A stretch of 64,000 bases of DNA from Heterocephalus glaber (GCF_000247695.1 NW_004624781.1:12569468-12633467), one strand, 5' to 3'; positions 11,758 through 22,979 are shown, counted from the first letter of the stretch. The notes: a model not told the origin generated them from the sequence alone. Translations and numbers: made by a program.

Positions 11758-12750
11758 GAGAGCAAGTGCTGTGTTCAGGACACAGCTCAAAGCTTGAGCC
11801 AGCTGATAACCCCAGGTCCAAGGTGCAGAATGAACAGCACTTCCCGGGAGAAGGACCTTGGTCACTGCTAGGAGGAGGGGACAAGGAGAGCGTGGGCCAT
11901 GGGCCGTGCCCAGAAGGAAGCAAAAGGGAATGGGCTGTTTCTCTGCAGGAGACCATGGGGCAGGATACTCTTGGGGAGGAACCAGGGCAGAGCATCTGGT
12001 GAACATGCCTGGGAGGACCCGAGGCAGCTGAGAACCTGTGGAGAGAGCGGGGAAGAATGCAGACACTTGGTCCCACCCAGCAGGGCCTGGGCCCGGGTAC
12101 CTGGCCAGGGCCAGGAGGAGCCAAGGGGCCAGCAAAGGGGACAAAGGGCGGCTGTGTCCAGGGCTTGGTAGATGCAGGGGTGTGTGCCCAGCACAATGTC
12201 AGACAGCACTCAAAAACTGTTGTCCAGCATTGAGGTGGTGCTGGTTTGTTACAGAGGATGAGTCAGGTGGCTCTGAAGAGTCAACAGCACCAGGAAAAGC
12301 AGGTACCTGGGACAGAGAAACGGCCACAGCCGCAGTTGGAATTCACTCTCCTTACATGGTTGGCCAGCCAGGGCCGCCCTAAGTCCTTCAAACATGGGGA
12401 ATTTAACACAGGGAGATGGTTACCCACATGGTGGGAACCCAGAAGCCGGCAGGGCACAGTGTGGTATCCAGAGGCGACAAGCAGGAAGCTGCTGCTAACC
12501 TTGTGGAAAGACAAGACACTGGCAGCCAGATGGACTCAGAATGCAGGAATCCCAGATGGGTCTATTTTTATAAGAATGTTTAATAAGGTATAGGTCAAAT
12601 TTTATAATTTAATCCGTAATCAGCTTTGAATAATTTTTACTTTAAATGTTACTTTCTTTAACTTGTATTTTGGCTTTAATTTTCATAATTTTGAGGTTGT
12701 AGAAGAATAACCTTTTAATAAACAGAAAAATTATTTTAAAATCTGTAATC
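11758..12750. other. Intergenic, nothing recognised
   Basis: GC-rich until about 12,550, then AT-rich. Several overlapping open frames on the minus strand, none with a recognised product. Confidence 0.5.
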
Positions 12751-12752
12751 AA

Positions 12753-12832
12753 GCCATTTTTTTTTGAGATACAGGGCTTCACACATTCCATGCAAGTGTC
12801 TTACACTAAGCTACATGCCAAGCTCTTTCTTA
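12753..12832 (-). mobile_element. Old ID-like SINE fragment
   Basis: T-run followed by GGGCTTCACACATTCCATGC and CACTAAGCTACATGCCAAGC, a diverged reversed ID. Confidence 0.5.
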
Positions 12833-13644
12833 TTTTTATTTATGAGTACTTGTCTTCAGTCCATTAAGTTTACATTGATCATACATAATACAGCTTGGTT
12901 CTTTCTTATCCTCCTTCCCTTCCCCACGCCCCTCTCTCCCTCTGACTCTAAAAATGCACCATCCCCACTTTCATTATTATTGTTATTACTGTTATTTTGA
13001 CTAGTGTTCATGATGTATAATGTGTACATGCCCTGTGACTATTTGGTACATGTACACGACACATCTTGAGTCTTTTTATTTGCCCTTCTCCACACAATTC
13101 CCTTTGCCCTTGGTCTCTTGGGCCCCTCCCCTTTTGCAAGGGTTCTATTTCCCCGTTTCCTTCTATTGATCCTTTATTTTGCTCTTTATTTGTACTTTGT
13201 CTTAAATAAGAGATATCATATGATATTTAAACTTGAATGTCTGATTTATTTTACTAAATATTATATTTTCCAGGTGTATTTATTTTCCTGCAAATGTCTC
13301 AAATTTATCCTTCTTTATAGCCAAGTAATATCCCATTATATATAAATACCACATTTTCTTTATCCATTCATCTGTTGATGAACATACAGGCTGCTTCCAG
13401 GATTTAGCTATTACAAATTGTGCTGCTATAAACATGGGTATGCATCTATCACTGTTATGATGATTTTAGCTCTTTTGGGAAGATACTTAGAAAGGGAATA
13501 GCTAGGTCAAATGGAATTTCGAATTTTAATTCCCTGAGGAATTTCCATACTGATTTCCATAATGGTCATACTAATTTACATTCCTACCAACAATGTAGGG
13601 GGGCTCCTTTTTCATTACAGCCATGCCAGCATTATTCTTAGATT

Positions 13645-13796
13645 TTTTTCTTTTTTTTTTTGAGACAGGGTCTTGCTATGTAGTTCAGACTGTCCTTAAA
13701 CTCACTACGTAGCCCAGGCTGGTCTCAAACCCATGGTGATCCTCCTGCCTCTGCCTCCCTCCCAGTGCTAGTTATAAGGGTGTATCACCATGCCGT
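13645..13796 (-). mobile_element. B1 SINE inside L1
   Basis: Minus-strand B1 with duplicated ACTACGTAGCCCAGGCTGGT segment; the L1 phrase CTTAGATTT is repeated at both sides. Confidence 0.92.
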
Positions 13797-14008
13797 GCAC
13801 TTAGATTTCTTCTTGATTGCCATTCTTTCTTCTGGTGTAAGATGGAATCTCAGCATTGTTTTAATTTGCAAATCTCTAATGGCCAGAAGCGATGTTGGAC
13901 ATTTCTTCATATGTTTGTTGGCTATTTGTACTTCTTCTGAGAAGTATCTTTTCATTTCACTCACCCATTTCTTCATTAGGCCTTTTGTTTTATTTTATTT
14001 CATTTTTC

Positions 14009-14102
14009 TTTCTTTTTTTTTTTTTTTGGTACAGGGGTTCGAACTTGGGTCTTTGCGCTTGCGCAGCAGGCGGCGAAACCACTGAGCTAAATCCCTGGCT
14101 CC
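14009..14102 (-). mobile_element. ID-type SINE inside L1
   Basis: Reversed consensus with CTTGCGCAGCAGGCGGCGAA; AGGCCTTTT duplicated at both ends. Confidence 0.94.
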
Positions 14103-14261
14103 AGGCCTTTTATTTTGGATGGTCTAATTTTTTAGAGTTCTTTACACAACCTAGTTATTAGTCCTCTGTGTAAGGAGTAACTGGCAATTTTTTTTTTTCA
14201 TTCTGTAGGTCATCTCTTCACTCTACTGATTGTTTCCTTTGCTTTTTAGTACAGAAGCTAT

Positions 14262-14358
14262 ATATTTATTTATTTATTTATTTGGTACCGGGGATCAAAC
14301 TCAGGTCCTTTCGCTTGCGAGGCAGGCGGCAGAACCACTGAGCTAAATCCCCGGCCCT
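14262..14358 (-). mobile_element. ID-type SINE inside L1
   Basis: TTTA-repeat tail; CAGAAGCT duplicated on both sides. Confidence 0.94.
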
Positions 14359-14514
14359 GCAGAAGCTTTTTAATTTGCTATGATTCCATTTGTTGATTTT
14401 TGGTGTTATTTCTTGTGCCATCTGAGTTCTGATCAGAAAGTTCTTGCTTATGCCTATGACTTTAGGAGTTTTACCAACCCTATTTTCCAGTAGGTTAAGT
14501 GTTTCTGGTTTGTT

Positions 14515-14621
14515 TTTGTTTTTGTTTTGTTTTGTTTTGTTTTTTTGGTACCGGGGATTGAACTCGGGTCCTTGCCCTTGCACAGCAGGCGGTGAAAACA
14601 CTGAGCTAAATCCTCGGCCCT
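14515..14621 (-). mobile_element. ID-type SINE inside L1
   Basis: GTTTT-repeat tail; AAGTGTTTCTG duplicated on both sides. Confidence 0.94.
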
Positions 14622-14837
14622 CCAAGTGTTTCTGTTTTAATGTTTAGATCTTAGATCCAATTTGATTTTAGTATATACCTGGTGAGAGATATGGGTCCAG
14701 CATAAATCTGCATAAAAATAGCCAGCTTTCCCAGCACCGTTTGTTAAATAGGCTACCTTTCCTCCAACGTGTTTTTGGTTCCTTTGTTGAAGATCAAATA
14801 GCTCAACATGTCTGGTATTTTTCTGTATCCTCTATTC

Positions 14838-14917
14838 CAGTGCTGGCGAACCTATGGCAAGTGTGCCCAGTGGGCTGTTTGTTATCATTGAAAGCTCTAA
14901 AAGGTTCACCATCACTG
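14838..14917 (+). mobile_element. Non-autonomous hAT MITE
   Basis: An 80-base insert in L1 with terminal inverted repeats: CAGTGCTGGCGAACCT at the left and AGGTTCACCATCACTG at the right (14 of 16 pair). It resembles rodent hAT-Charlie non-autonomous elements; the URR1 name comes to mind but is unverified. Orientation is arbitrary. Confidence 0.7.
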
Positions 14918-15616
14918 CATTCTGTCCCATTAATTCAAATGTCTTTGTGCCCAAACCATGGTGTTTTTAATCATTGTTGCTTTGTAGTGTAACTTGGACT
15001 CAGAGATTGTGATGCCTTCTGCTTTGCTCTTTTTGCCCAGGATTGCTTCTGCTCTTCTGGGTCTCTTCTGCCTCCGTATGAATTTTAGGATTGTTTTCTC
15101 TAATTCTGTGAGGAACGCTGTTGGTATTTTGATTGGGGTTGCACTGAATCTATGTAACAGTTTTGGGACTATGGCTACTTTGACAACATTAGGACAGGGG
15201 ACATCTTTCCATTTTCTGATGTCCTCTTCAATCTCTTTTACAGAGTACTGCAGTTTTCACCATAGAGGTCTTTCATTTCCTTGGTTCGGTTAGGTATTTA
15301 ATTTTTCTTCGTGCTAGTGTGAATGGTATTATTCTCCTAGTTTCTTTCTCATTGAGTTCATTAACGGCATTCATAAATGCTATTGATTTTTTGTGTGTTG
15401 ATTTTTAACCTGCTACATTGTTGAAATTGGTTATTAATTCTAAGAGTGTTTTGATGGAGTTCTTTGTATCTTCTTTGTAGAATATCATGTCATTTGTAAA
15501 TAATGATAGTTTGATTTCTTTTCCTATGTGTATCCCTTGTATTTCTCTCTTGCCTGATTGCTGAGGCTGTTTCGAGAACTATGTTAAATGCAAGTGGCGT
15601 TAGTGGGCATCCTTGT

Positions 15617-15638
15617 ACACACACACACACACACACAT
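15617..15638. repeat. CA microsatellite
   Basis: About ten CA units marking the boundary between the minus-strand L1 and the CpG-dense patch. Confidence 0.95.
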
Positions 15639-15639
15639 C

Positions 15640-16344
15640 TTCCTGTACGAAGACTCCATCTGTACAAAATTTTTGTCTGTTTCCTTCGCTGTTGTAACAC
15701 GCACACTGCCCCCTAATTTCCTGACCGACAGACTAAGCCTTGAGCCGCTTTCCTTGTAGTTTCCATTCTCTCCACGCGGGGGCGGCAGAGGCCAGCGGTC
15801 TCGGCGCTCTGGGCCAGGTTCACTGGGTTGGACGCCTCTGAACTCCTCGCCCACGCCCTTTCCTCCTCGCCTCTCAAAGCGGGAGGTCCGGTTCCGGGTC
15901 AGGTGAGGCTTTATTCGGGGCCCAGCCTAGTTCCAAGGGAAGTTGAGTCACGAGTTTGAAAATTTAAACAAAGCAGGGCAATTAGGGATAAAAACGGCGG
16001 AGAAAGCAATCAGATACACCCCACACAGGCTCACTGCAGTCACTGAGACATTCACTCAACTGCACAATGTAAGGAGGGTCGGCACACTGCTCAGTAGTCA
16101 AGTTAAATGACGTATAGTTGTAATGTTTCTAAAAGTAAAAATTTACCAGAAACCCCACACGAAACAGAACGTCCAGTTTTTATGTAATATTGCATAGAAG
16201 CATGTATGCAGGGGCGTCCATTTTCCCTTTTGCCCCAATTCCAAAGTTGCACCACACACCATGGTTGGATCTGGCCTTGATAGATTTGGCATTTTGTTCA
16301 TGCTGTTTTGTGCTAATTTTGAGCTTTAAAACATATTGCATTTG
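15640..16344. other. CpG-dense patch, origin unknown
   Basis: About eighteen CpG between 15,690 and 15,925, unlike the L1 beside it. On the minus strand AATAAA lies at 15,915-15,910, just before the CpG-dense part. It could be the R-U5 of an LTR, a processed transcript or a small CpG island. From 15,930 to 16,340 the sequence is AT-rich and unrecognised. Confidence 0.4.
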
Positions 16345-16424
16345 GGGCCGGGGATTTAGCTCAGTGGTTCCGGCACCTTCCTTGCAAGCACAAGGTCCTG
16401 AGTTTGATCCTTGGTACCAAAAAA
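16345..16424 (+). mobile_element. ID-type SINE
   Basis: Head GGGGCCGGGGATTTAGCTCA; middle partly diverged (TTCCGGCACCTTCC). Confidence 0.92.
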
Positions 16425-16816
16425 TATATGTATTGTATTAAAACATTGTTCATCTTAAGTGGGGAGTTCTAGGTGTCCCTGTAAATTTTCCAAAATGAGT
16501 CTCTGACTTTGCCTAACCCTAGTCTCAGGCCTGCTAGGTCCCCCTCACTAGGAAGCCCCAACAGAGTCACAAGAGACTTGTCAAAAAAAACCTCTGCCAG
16601 GGTCTAGCACACCCAGAATGTTCTAGAGCAACCCTGGCAGCCACAGCACCCTGGCCGCTCCAGGCAGCCGGTAACCTCGGGTCTGCCTATCTGGCAGCAG
16701 CCATCAGGTCCCTCTCAATACAGGTGCCTGTGTCTACTGATCAGAACCAACGGAGTCATTTTTTAAAAAAACTTTCTTTATTGGGGTATAAACAAGGAAC
16801 AGGAGATCTGAACTCT

Positions 16817-16848
16817 TCAGAATGTTCTAGAATGCCCTGGAACATTCT
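16817..16848. promoter_or_regulatory. Heat-shock-element-like inverted repeat
   Basis: GAATGTTCTAGAA contains three alternating nGAAn units with correct spacing. AGAATGTTC and GAACATTCT form a 9-base inverted repeat. A single related site lies at 16,617. No promoter is visible near it. Confidence 0.3.
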
Positions 16849-17254
16849 AGTTGTGCTAGACAGCGGGCAGGGTACCACATGTGGCTGTTAACCGTGGGTT
16901 GTGTTACACAGCAGATCTCTAGAGCTTGTGGGCCTGCTGAGTGCTAACTCTTATAAATAAAGCCCCTGTGAAGTTGTCTCTAAGAGGGATGTCGCATGGT
17001 AGGAACAAGGCGAGGGGAAAGTTCCAGTTCCAAAGTACATTTTTAGGCTGACAGAAAAAGACGCAGGGCTGTGCCTGGCGTGCTGCGTTGGCACAGGACA
17101 ACAGCTCTGCCGCTAACCGACCACAGGAGGTCACTGAGCCCTGGAAATACAGCAGCGCAGCTAAAGGATTGAACTTTCAAACGTATTTAACTCCGATTAA
17201 TTTGTATGGCAGCTTAAACAGACACACATTTCCTTTTGGCCAGAACTGCGCTTT
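16849..17254. other. Intergenic, nothing firm
   Basis: Unrecognised DNA between the inverted repeat and the RPL21 pseudogene. AATAAA occurs near 16,957 (plus strand). Confidence 0.4.
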
Positions 17255-17800
17255 TATAGTAATTCACCAAAATGGGGAACACAAAGGGAAAGGGGAGAGG
17301 TGCCCATTATGTGTTCTCCAGGCCTAAGAAACCTGGAGTTTTCCTTGGGCCACATGCACGCCATGCCAATCTACACGGAAGGCGGCACAACAGGTGTCCA
17401 GCGGATAGGTGGAGGTTTAAAAAGGAAGGCCCGACAGGGTGGCTCAGCCGTGGAGCACTTGCCTGGCATGCGTGAGGCCCTGGTTTCCGTCCCCAGCACC
17501 ACCATCAATAATAATAATAATAATAATAGTAATAATACCCCACCAATGTTATCATGGCAAAGCTGGGAGAGTCCATAATGTTACCCCACATGCTGTCAGC
17601 ATTAAAAACAAATACCGAATATGTTAGGGGCAGGAATTTTGCCCAAAAAATGAAGGTGCATATCAAGTGTATTAGGCCCTCTAAGAGCCAAGGTAGTTTC
17701 TGGAAACCGAGCTTTCACCTGCTCCACAGAAGCATCTTCCAGGAGAAGCAAAAAGAAGAACCTGGACCCTTTGGCAGAACAGGCATAAACATAAGTAAAT
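17255..17800 (+). pseudogene. RPL21: RPL21 processed pseudogene, interrupted by a SINE
   Basis: Intronless copy of the ribosomal protein L21 mRNA. The last 5' UTR bases (AGTAATTCACCAAA) precede ATG at 17,272. The start reads M-G-N-T-K-G-K-G-R-G-A-H-Y-V-F-S-R-P, matching L21's N-terminus. A one-base loss shifts the frame after about 25 codons. At about 17,424 an ID-like SINE with an AAT-repeat tail is inserted. The L21 frame resumes with [16 protein letters not shown] (17,539 on), then degenerates and lacks much of the C-terminal coding part before 17,800. Non-functional. Confidence 0.85.
17424..17537 (+). mobile_element. Older ID-like SINE inside RPL21 pseudogene
   Basis: Different subtype: GGAGCACTTGCCTGGCATGC middle and CCCCAGCACC 3' end, with an AAT tail. 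Confidence 0.88.
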
Positions 17801-18099
17801 AGATAATTAAGCCCTGGGTGGGTGGGGCCGCATGCAACTAACGGCTGCAGACAGTGCAGCCCCAGGTCAGCGACACTCAAATTTTACCTGGAGTTGGAGT
17901 CATGTGCACAGCATGAAGACAGAATGCAGGGCCATCCTGAGAGTCACTGTCCAGGACTTTGCATTTCTGACAAGCTCAGTCTGCATCACCTGAAGAACCA
18001 CTGACCTAGACAGTATTCTGACTCCAAGAGCTGTGGGAGCCTACACAAATCCCTTGATGTCTCAGGCCCTGGTTTTCTTATGTAGAAGTAAAATGGCAG

Positions 18100-18252
18100 A
18101 CTGGGCTTTGGAGACCATAGATATGGATTCAAGTCCCTGCTCTTCCATTAATTAGCTGTCTGGCCTTGAATAATTATAAAATGTCTCTTTGCTCCCACTA
18201 CAAAGTGAAAATAACTGTTCATACCAAATAGGGTCAATGCAACAATTAAATG
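18100..18252 (+). mobile_element. MIR
   Basis: GATTCAAGTCCCTGCTCTTC, then TTAGCTGTCTGGCCTTGAA and AACAATTAAATGTGATGAAG in MIR order. Confidence 0.65.
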
Positions 18253-18455
18253 TGATGAAGTATAAGCTGGGTGTCATTGCACACGGCTGTAATTCCAACA
18301 CTCTGGGAGGCTGAGGCAGGAGGATCACAGGTTTGATCTCAGGGTGGACAACTTAAGTGATTTAGCAAGACCCTGTCTCAAAATTAAAAACTAAGAAAGG
18401 GCTAGGGATATAGCTCAATGCAAAGGCCCTGAGTTCAATCCACAGTATTAAAAAA
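18253..18455 (+). mobile_element. B1-ID composite SINE
   Basis: B1 half to 18,380, linker AAATTAAAAACTAAGAAA, then an ID half lacking most of the usual middle. Confidence 0.9.
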
Positions 18456-18640
18456 AAGGTGATAAGATATATGCCATTTCATAAGTTCTGTAAAAGGCAT
18501 TTCCTGTTTAAAGTGTATTACATGAGATGGCACACAGAAAGGTATGGCTTGCAACACAGATAAAAGCATTTTTATAACATAATTCTGTCAGGTTTCCCTT
18601 GGTCCCGTGTGTTTGTCAGTTTTCTATCATCGTATGTGAG

Positions 18641-18712
18641 GGTTGGGGACATAGCTCAGTGGCGCAGTGCCTGCCTGGCCAGTGCAAGGTCCTGAGTTCG
18701 ATCCCTGTGTGT
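18641..18712 (+). mobile_element. ID-type SINE
   Basis: GGGTTGGGGACATAGCTCAG head; the tail is not A-rich but GT-rich. Confidence 0.85.
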
Positions 18713-18812
18713 GACACAACGCAGCTGCATGCTCTGGCCTGCTGTACTAGGGGCGGGGGGGTGCGGTCTCAGCAGAAGGCTCAGCTGGGGTGGGCTACAG
18801 GGCTGTTTTTTC

Positions 18813-18898
18813 TTTTTTTTTAAATTGTGGTAAGATGTACATGAAATATACCACCTTAACCATTTCAAGTACGGTTAAGTGGCATTAAGCACATCCAC
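18813..18898 (-). mobile_element. Ancient L1M fragment
   Basis: TTGTGGTAAGATGTACATGA and ACCTTAACCATTTCAAGTAC, phrases typical of reversed old L1 sequence. Confidence 0.5.
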
Positions 18899-18904
18899 TT
18901 ATCA

Positions 18905-19010
18905 GCTGTCAGAGTTGGGGCAAGTTGCTTAACTGTAAGGTAATTCAGTTTTCCCATCTGTAAAACAGGTAGACAAACCCTATTTAATTCAACTCGGTGT
19001 TAAGACAGAT
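18905..19010 (+). mobile_element. MIR fragment
   Basis: GGCAAGTTGCTTAACTGTAA then TTTTCCCATCTGTAAAACAG, the MIR core. Confidence 0.65.
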
Positions 19011-19229
19011 GAGTCACACACATGAGGGGCTCTCCTGAACTGCCAGAGGCCAGCAGGCGGCAGGGAGGGTCCCGAGCCCTGGCACCCCAAGAGGAGTTCC
19101 CATGAGTCGGTTCCCAGGGGTGGCCAGGACTTCAGCGCGTCCCCGTCAGAGAAAGCAAAGGGGTTTTCCCTAAGGAAGTTTCTGCCTCACACTAAAAGCC
19201 TTTCAAATTTACAAATCGTACACCATGCT

Positions 19230-21255
19230 TATTTTGACATTTTATCCTTTTTATTGCAAATTTCTGGTAAAGGAAAGAACACGGAAGCTGATTCTTGTTT
19301 AACCTTTGGTGAGAAGTGTCACTGGGCCTGTGATCGGCACTGCTCCCCTGCCACCTTCCCCAGGCCAGATCGCCCTGGGGGCAGCGGGGCCGCAGTGGCT
19401 CCTTAAACTCCCCACGTGAGCCCAACGCAGCCCAGGCTGGAGAGGCGAGGCCACTCCTCACGCGGGGCTGGCGACATCAGAACACAGGAGACACCGGCCC
19501 CAGCCCAGCGTTACTTGCTCACGTCCCCTCCTTAGCCAGAGTCCAGCTGTTGTCCCAGCCCCTCTTCCCAGGTGTCAGATGCGCTCACCCTTCCTCCTTC
19601 CAGACCCTGGGGCTGACTCAGTCCTGCCTCTGTGCCCAACCTGGACAACATGCAACTCGGTTGCAAAAAGAAACCCCCTTCTGACTGTAAGAGAGCATCA
19701 ATCTTTTTCCCCTTTAAGTGTAAATTTACTGTACAGAGATGAAAAGATGTGTGACCAAAACAGGAAATATATTTTGAATGACATATGACATATTTCTTAT
19801 ATAACCTCTCATGTCCAAATTTTTAAAAAAATGTTTTTGTCAAGCCATTGAGAACTAATGTACTCTAGCAGCATATTTTATATGGGTGTAAACAGTAATA
19901 GCCAGTTAGATGTTTCACTTGTGACTTATCCTAAAAATAGAAAATGCTTTTATTGTCCTGAGTCCTTGGCAAATGGAACAACAACAAACAACAACAACAA
20001 AACCACTTGTCCTCCTTCCCTGGTCCCCCTCCCAATCAGGAGTGGTGAGTTTCACTGTCCGTTTGCACAGGTGACCAAAGACCCCAGGATCACACTGTCA
20101 ATGGCTGATCAAACATGGAGGCTGAAAATCATCTACAAAGTTGCACAAGATGAAAGTGTCTTGACAGTATTACAAATGCAATTTGTTTCTTTGTACATAC
20201 AAAAGTATGAATTTCTATTCCATGAATAATACTGAACGGTTCATGTCTTAACAGTGGTAACATTTTTAGAATATTTAAAAAATACATAGGATCCCATTTT
20301 GACATCATAATTCTGAATGATTATTATGCCTTCTCCTGTCGGCAAAGATTTTATAGGGTACAGTGCACGGAGGCGGTTATACCAAGGCACGAGAATACAG
20401 TTGCAATAAATGTACATAAACCCTGGCACTGTGTGCCAGTTTTGGAAACATTTAGAGAGGTCATAATGTCTGGAAAATTCTCACATTCTATCATGATTAA
20501 TGAACAATTAATCATGCAATCAACAAATGTTTAACCACCATTCCATTATTAAATATATGGCTATCACTATGCAAATTATGGCTAATTCAAAAATACTTTT
20601 AAATATTAAAACCTGGTATAGCTAGGTAGATGTAAATATTGTGCCTTGTAGTACCCAGAACACCTTAAATTTCTATGTAATTTCCAATCTCTATGGCAGT
20701 TATCAATTGTAAGTCTATTTTCATTATAGAAATGGCAGGGTTTTTTTCCTCAAGTGTTAAATCTCTTCCCCTTAGAAAAGACAGAAGATTGACAGGAAGA
20801 TAACCAATATAAGAAACACACAAATAACAGTACTAAAACCCAGATGTGGACTCAAAGGTTGAATTCTAATCTATTGGGACAACACATTCCAGTGACAACT
20901 CATTAGTTTCTTAATTTTAAAAAATCACCATCATGTTTTTCAAAATATTAAATAGTCTTGGTTAGACCATCCAGGATTGAAAAAAATTGTCTTTTCATTC
21001 ATAAAATGAAGAGGATAAAAGCCTTTCAAAGGGTAGGGATGTCCACTGAATTTAGAGAAGTAAAATAAAGTGGTTAAAAACTGTATTTAATATGCTAAGA
21101 GTGTTTTCAAGACTCAAGGTAAACATTTAGACCCATGAAAACACGTCTCCTGGCACATGCACACCCGGGGGCGGTCCTGAATGCACCAGGCCTGGCCTCA
21201 GAGGCCCGGGCTCCCAGTCCCAGGCAACACCTTCTACATCCAGGTCCCAGGCCGG
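19230..21255 (-). other. FAM81A: Probable FAM81A 3' UTR
   Basis: About 2 kb after the stop codon carry no SINE, LINE or LTR that I recognise, while flanking DNA on both sides holds a repeat every few hundred bases. The sequence is AT-rich with several T-runs and short open frames only. Two minus-strand AATAAA signals lie at 19,954-19,949 and 19,255-19,250. The latter is followed by a GT-rich stretch (TGGTGTACGATTTGT) and is my choice of end. Inference only; no transcript is available here. Confidence 0.5.
19250..19255 (-). terminator. Candidate FAM81A polyadenylation signal
   Basis: AATAAA on the minus strand, with a GT-rich element about 25 bases downstream, as expected for a cleavage site near 19,230. 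Confidence 0.45.
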
Positions 21256-21402
<147 letters not shown>

Positions 21403-21531
21403 TCACAACAGTTAATGCTGTCAAAATGATCCCAAGTTCAACTCTATAGAATATGGTGATAGTTGATTCGGACAAAAACTATAGATGTTAAAACAGCAGG
21501 GTAAAAGTTTGATGAAGAACAAGAGAACTGG

Positions 21532-21590
21532 GCCAGGGATGTAGCTCAGTGGTGCTCGATCCCTGAACCAAAAAACAAACAAACAAACAA
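21532..21590 (+). mobile_element. ID-type SINE with internal deletion
   Basis: The head ends at GTGGTG and joins directly to CTCGATCCCTG, losing about 30 bases. ACAAGAGAACTG/ACAAGAGAATTG flank it as target duplications. Confidence 0.9.
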
Positions 21591-21681
21591 CAAGAGAATT
21601 GCATAGTATCTCACTGGAAATTGCTTTTTCATAACAAAAAGGGAAAGGAACTATTACAATGGAGAAATCGCAGATACAACT

Positions 21682-21752
21682 ATTTTTTTTTTGTACCAGG
21701 GCCTCACGCTTTCCAAGCAGACCCTGTGCCGCTGAACTACATCCCCGGCCCC
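21682..21752 (-). mobile_element. ID-type SINE
   Basis: Flanked by CAGATACAACT and CAGACACAACT; the middle is shortened. Confidence 0.88.
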
Positions 21753-22100
21753 AGACACAACTTTAACCAAGTGATCAAAGCTCACATCCCAACTCTGGGA
21801 GAAACCAGCGTCATGGACCTTCAGATAAGATTCCCCAGGCCAGACCTAACAGCACTTCTGTGGCCTCTCCCAGACCTCATCTCTTGGAACCAAGAGAACC
21901 CAAATGGGGACAGACTACAAACCCATGGCCAGCATTCTTTCCAAATGTCAAGATCACTGAGGAAACAACCCAGATTAAACAAGAGGAAGTAAGAAACATG
22001 GCAACTAAATATAATGTGTGATTCTGGATCAGAACCCAAATGGCCAACAGGTGTAGGAAAAGGTCCTGAATGTCACTGATTATCAAGAAAATGCTCATCG

Positions 22101-22210
22101 GTAGCTGGTGTGGTGGTGCACACCAATGATCCCAGCACTCGGGAGGCTGAGGCAGGAGGATCACTGTGAGTTTGAGGCCAGCCTGAACTAACCCTGTCTC
22201 AGAAAAACAA
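22101..22210 (+). mobile_element. B1 SINE
   Basis: TGGTGTGGTGGTGCACACCA head; a single right arm without duplication. Confidence 0.9.
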
Positions 22211-22328
22211 CAAAAATGTATGTAGGATGAAGAAGCCCAGGGACTTGTATACAAGATGAGGGCCACAATCAGTATTATTGTGTTGTCTTGAGATTTTTCT
22301 AAAAGAGTAGATTTTGGGTGCTCTTGCA

Positions 22329-22350
22329 ACACACACACACACACACACAC
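22329..22350. repeat. CA microsatellite
   Basis: About eleven CA units in a FAM81A intron. Confidence 0.95.
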
Positions 22351-22849
22351 GAGTGATTGTGACAGGATGGCTGTGTTAATTGAACATAATAGCCACGTCC
22401 TTGTGTATACGAGTATCAAGACAGCTTACATACCTTAAATATATAATATGAAATGTTTTTGCTTAAAAAAATGTTTGATTAGGAAAAAAGAAAAGAAAGA
22501 AAGAATGCAGACTGGTGAAGGTTTGTTGAAAAGGAAACAACAATGAAAGCTGAATACTGGATCCTAAAAGGCACTTCATCGATGTCACTGTGTCCGGTAG
22601 TTGTGCCAGGAAATGTCCCTGTTCTTATGGAAAAGACATTAAAATAATAAAGGGGTAAAATGGCATCATGACTCTGGCAATTTCCAAATGATTCAGAGAA
22701 AAAGAAATTATATTCATACACACAAAAATATTAAGTACACTTCCAAAATGTTAAAAATTGGTAAATTTAAGATATGTAGAGTTCTGAGACTATTCTTACA
22801 GAGTTTTAAAATATGAAATTATCTAAAGATAAAAGGTTAAAAAAAAAAT

Positions 22850-22979
22850 AGCCAGGCATGGTGGCACATGCTTATAATTCCAGTACTCAGGAGCCTGAGG
22901 CAGGAGGATCACCATGAGTTCAAAGACAGCCTGGGCTAAGCACCAAGACTCTGTCTCAAAAAACAAAAACAAAAACAAA
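22850..22979 (+). mobile_element. B1 SINE
   Basis: GCCAGGCATGGTGGCACATG head and a CAAAAA-repeat tail. Confidence 0.92.

Larger units (their letters stand above)
12826..15615 (-). mobile_element. L1, 5'-truncated, carrying later insertions
   Basis: Minus-strand L1. The 3' UTR is at 12,826-13,200; the ORF2 C-terminal coding part follows upward, with the reversed landmark GTGCTGCTATAAACATGGGT near 13,430, and many stops. It carries a B1, three ID elements and a hAT MITE. The left end of ORF2 stops near the CA repeat. Confidence 0.9.

Noticed and set aside
1..19200. GCNT3, expected downstream of FAM81A from human gene order
   Set aside because: No glycosyltransferase-like frame is present; in human it lies tens of kilobases away.
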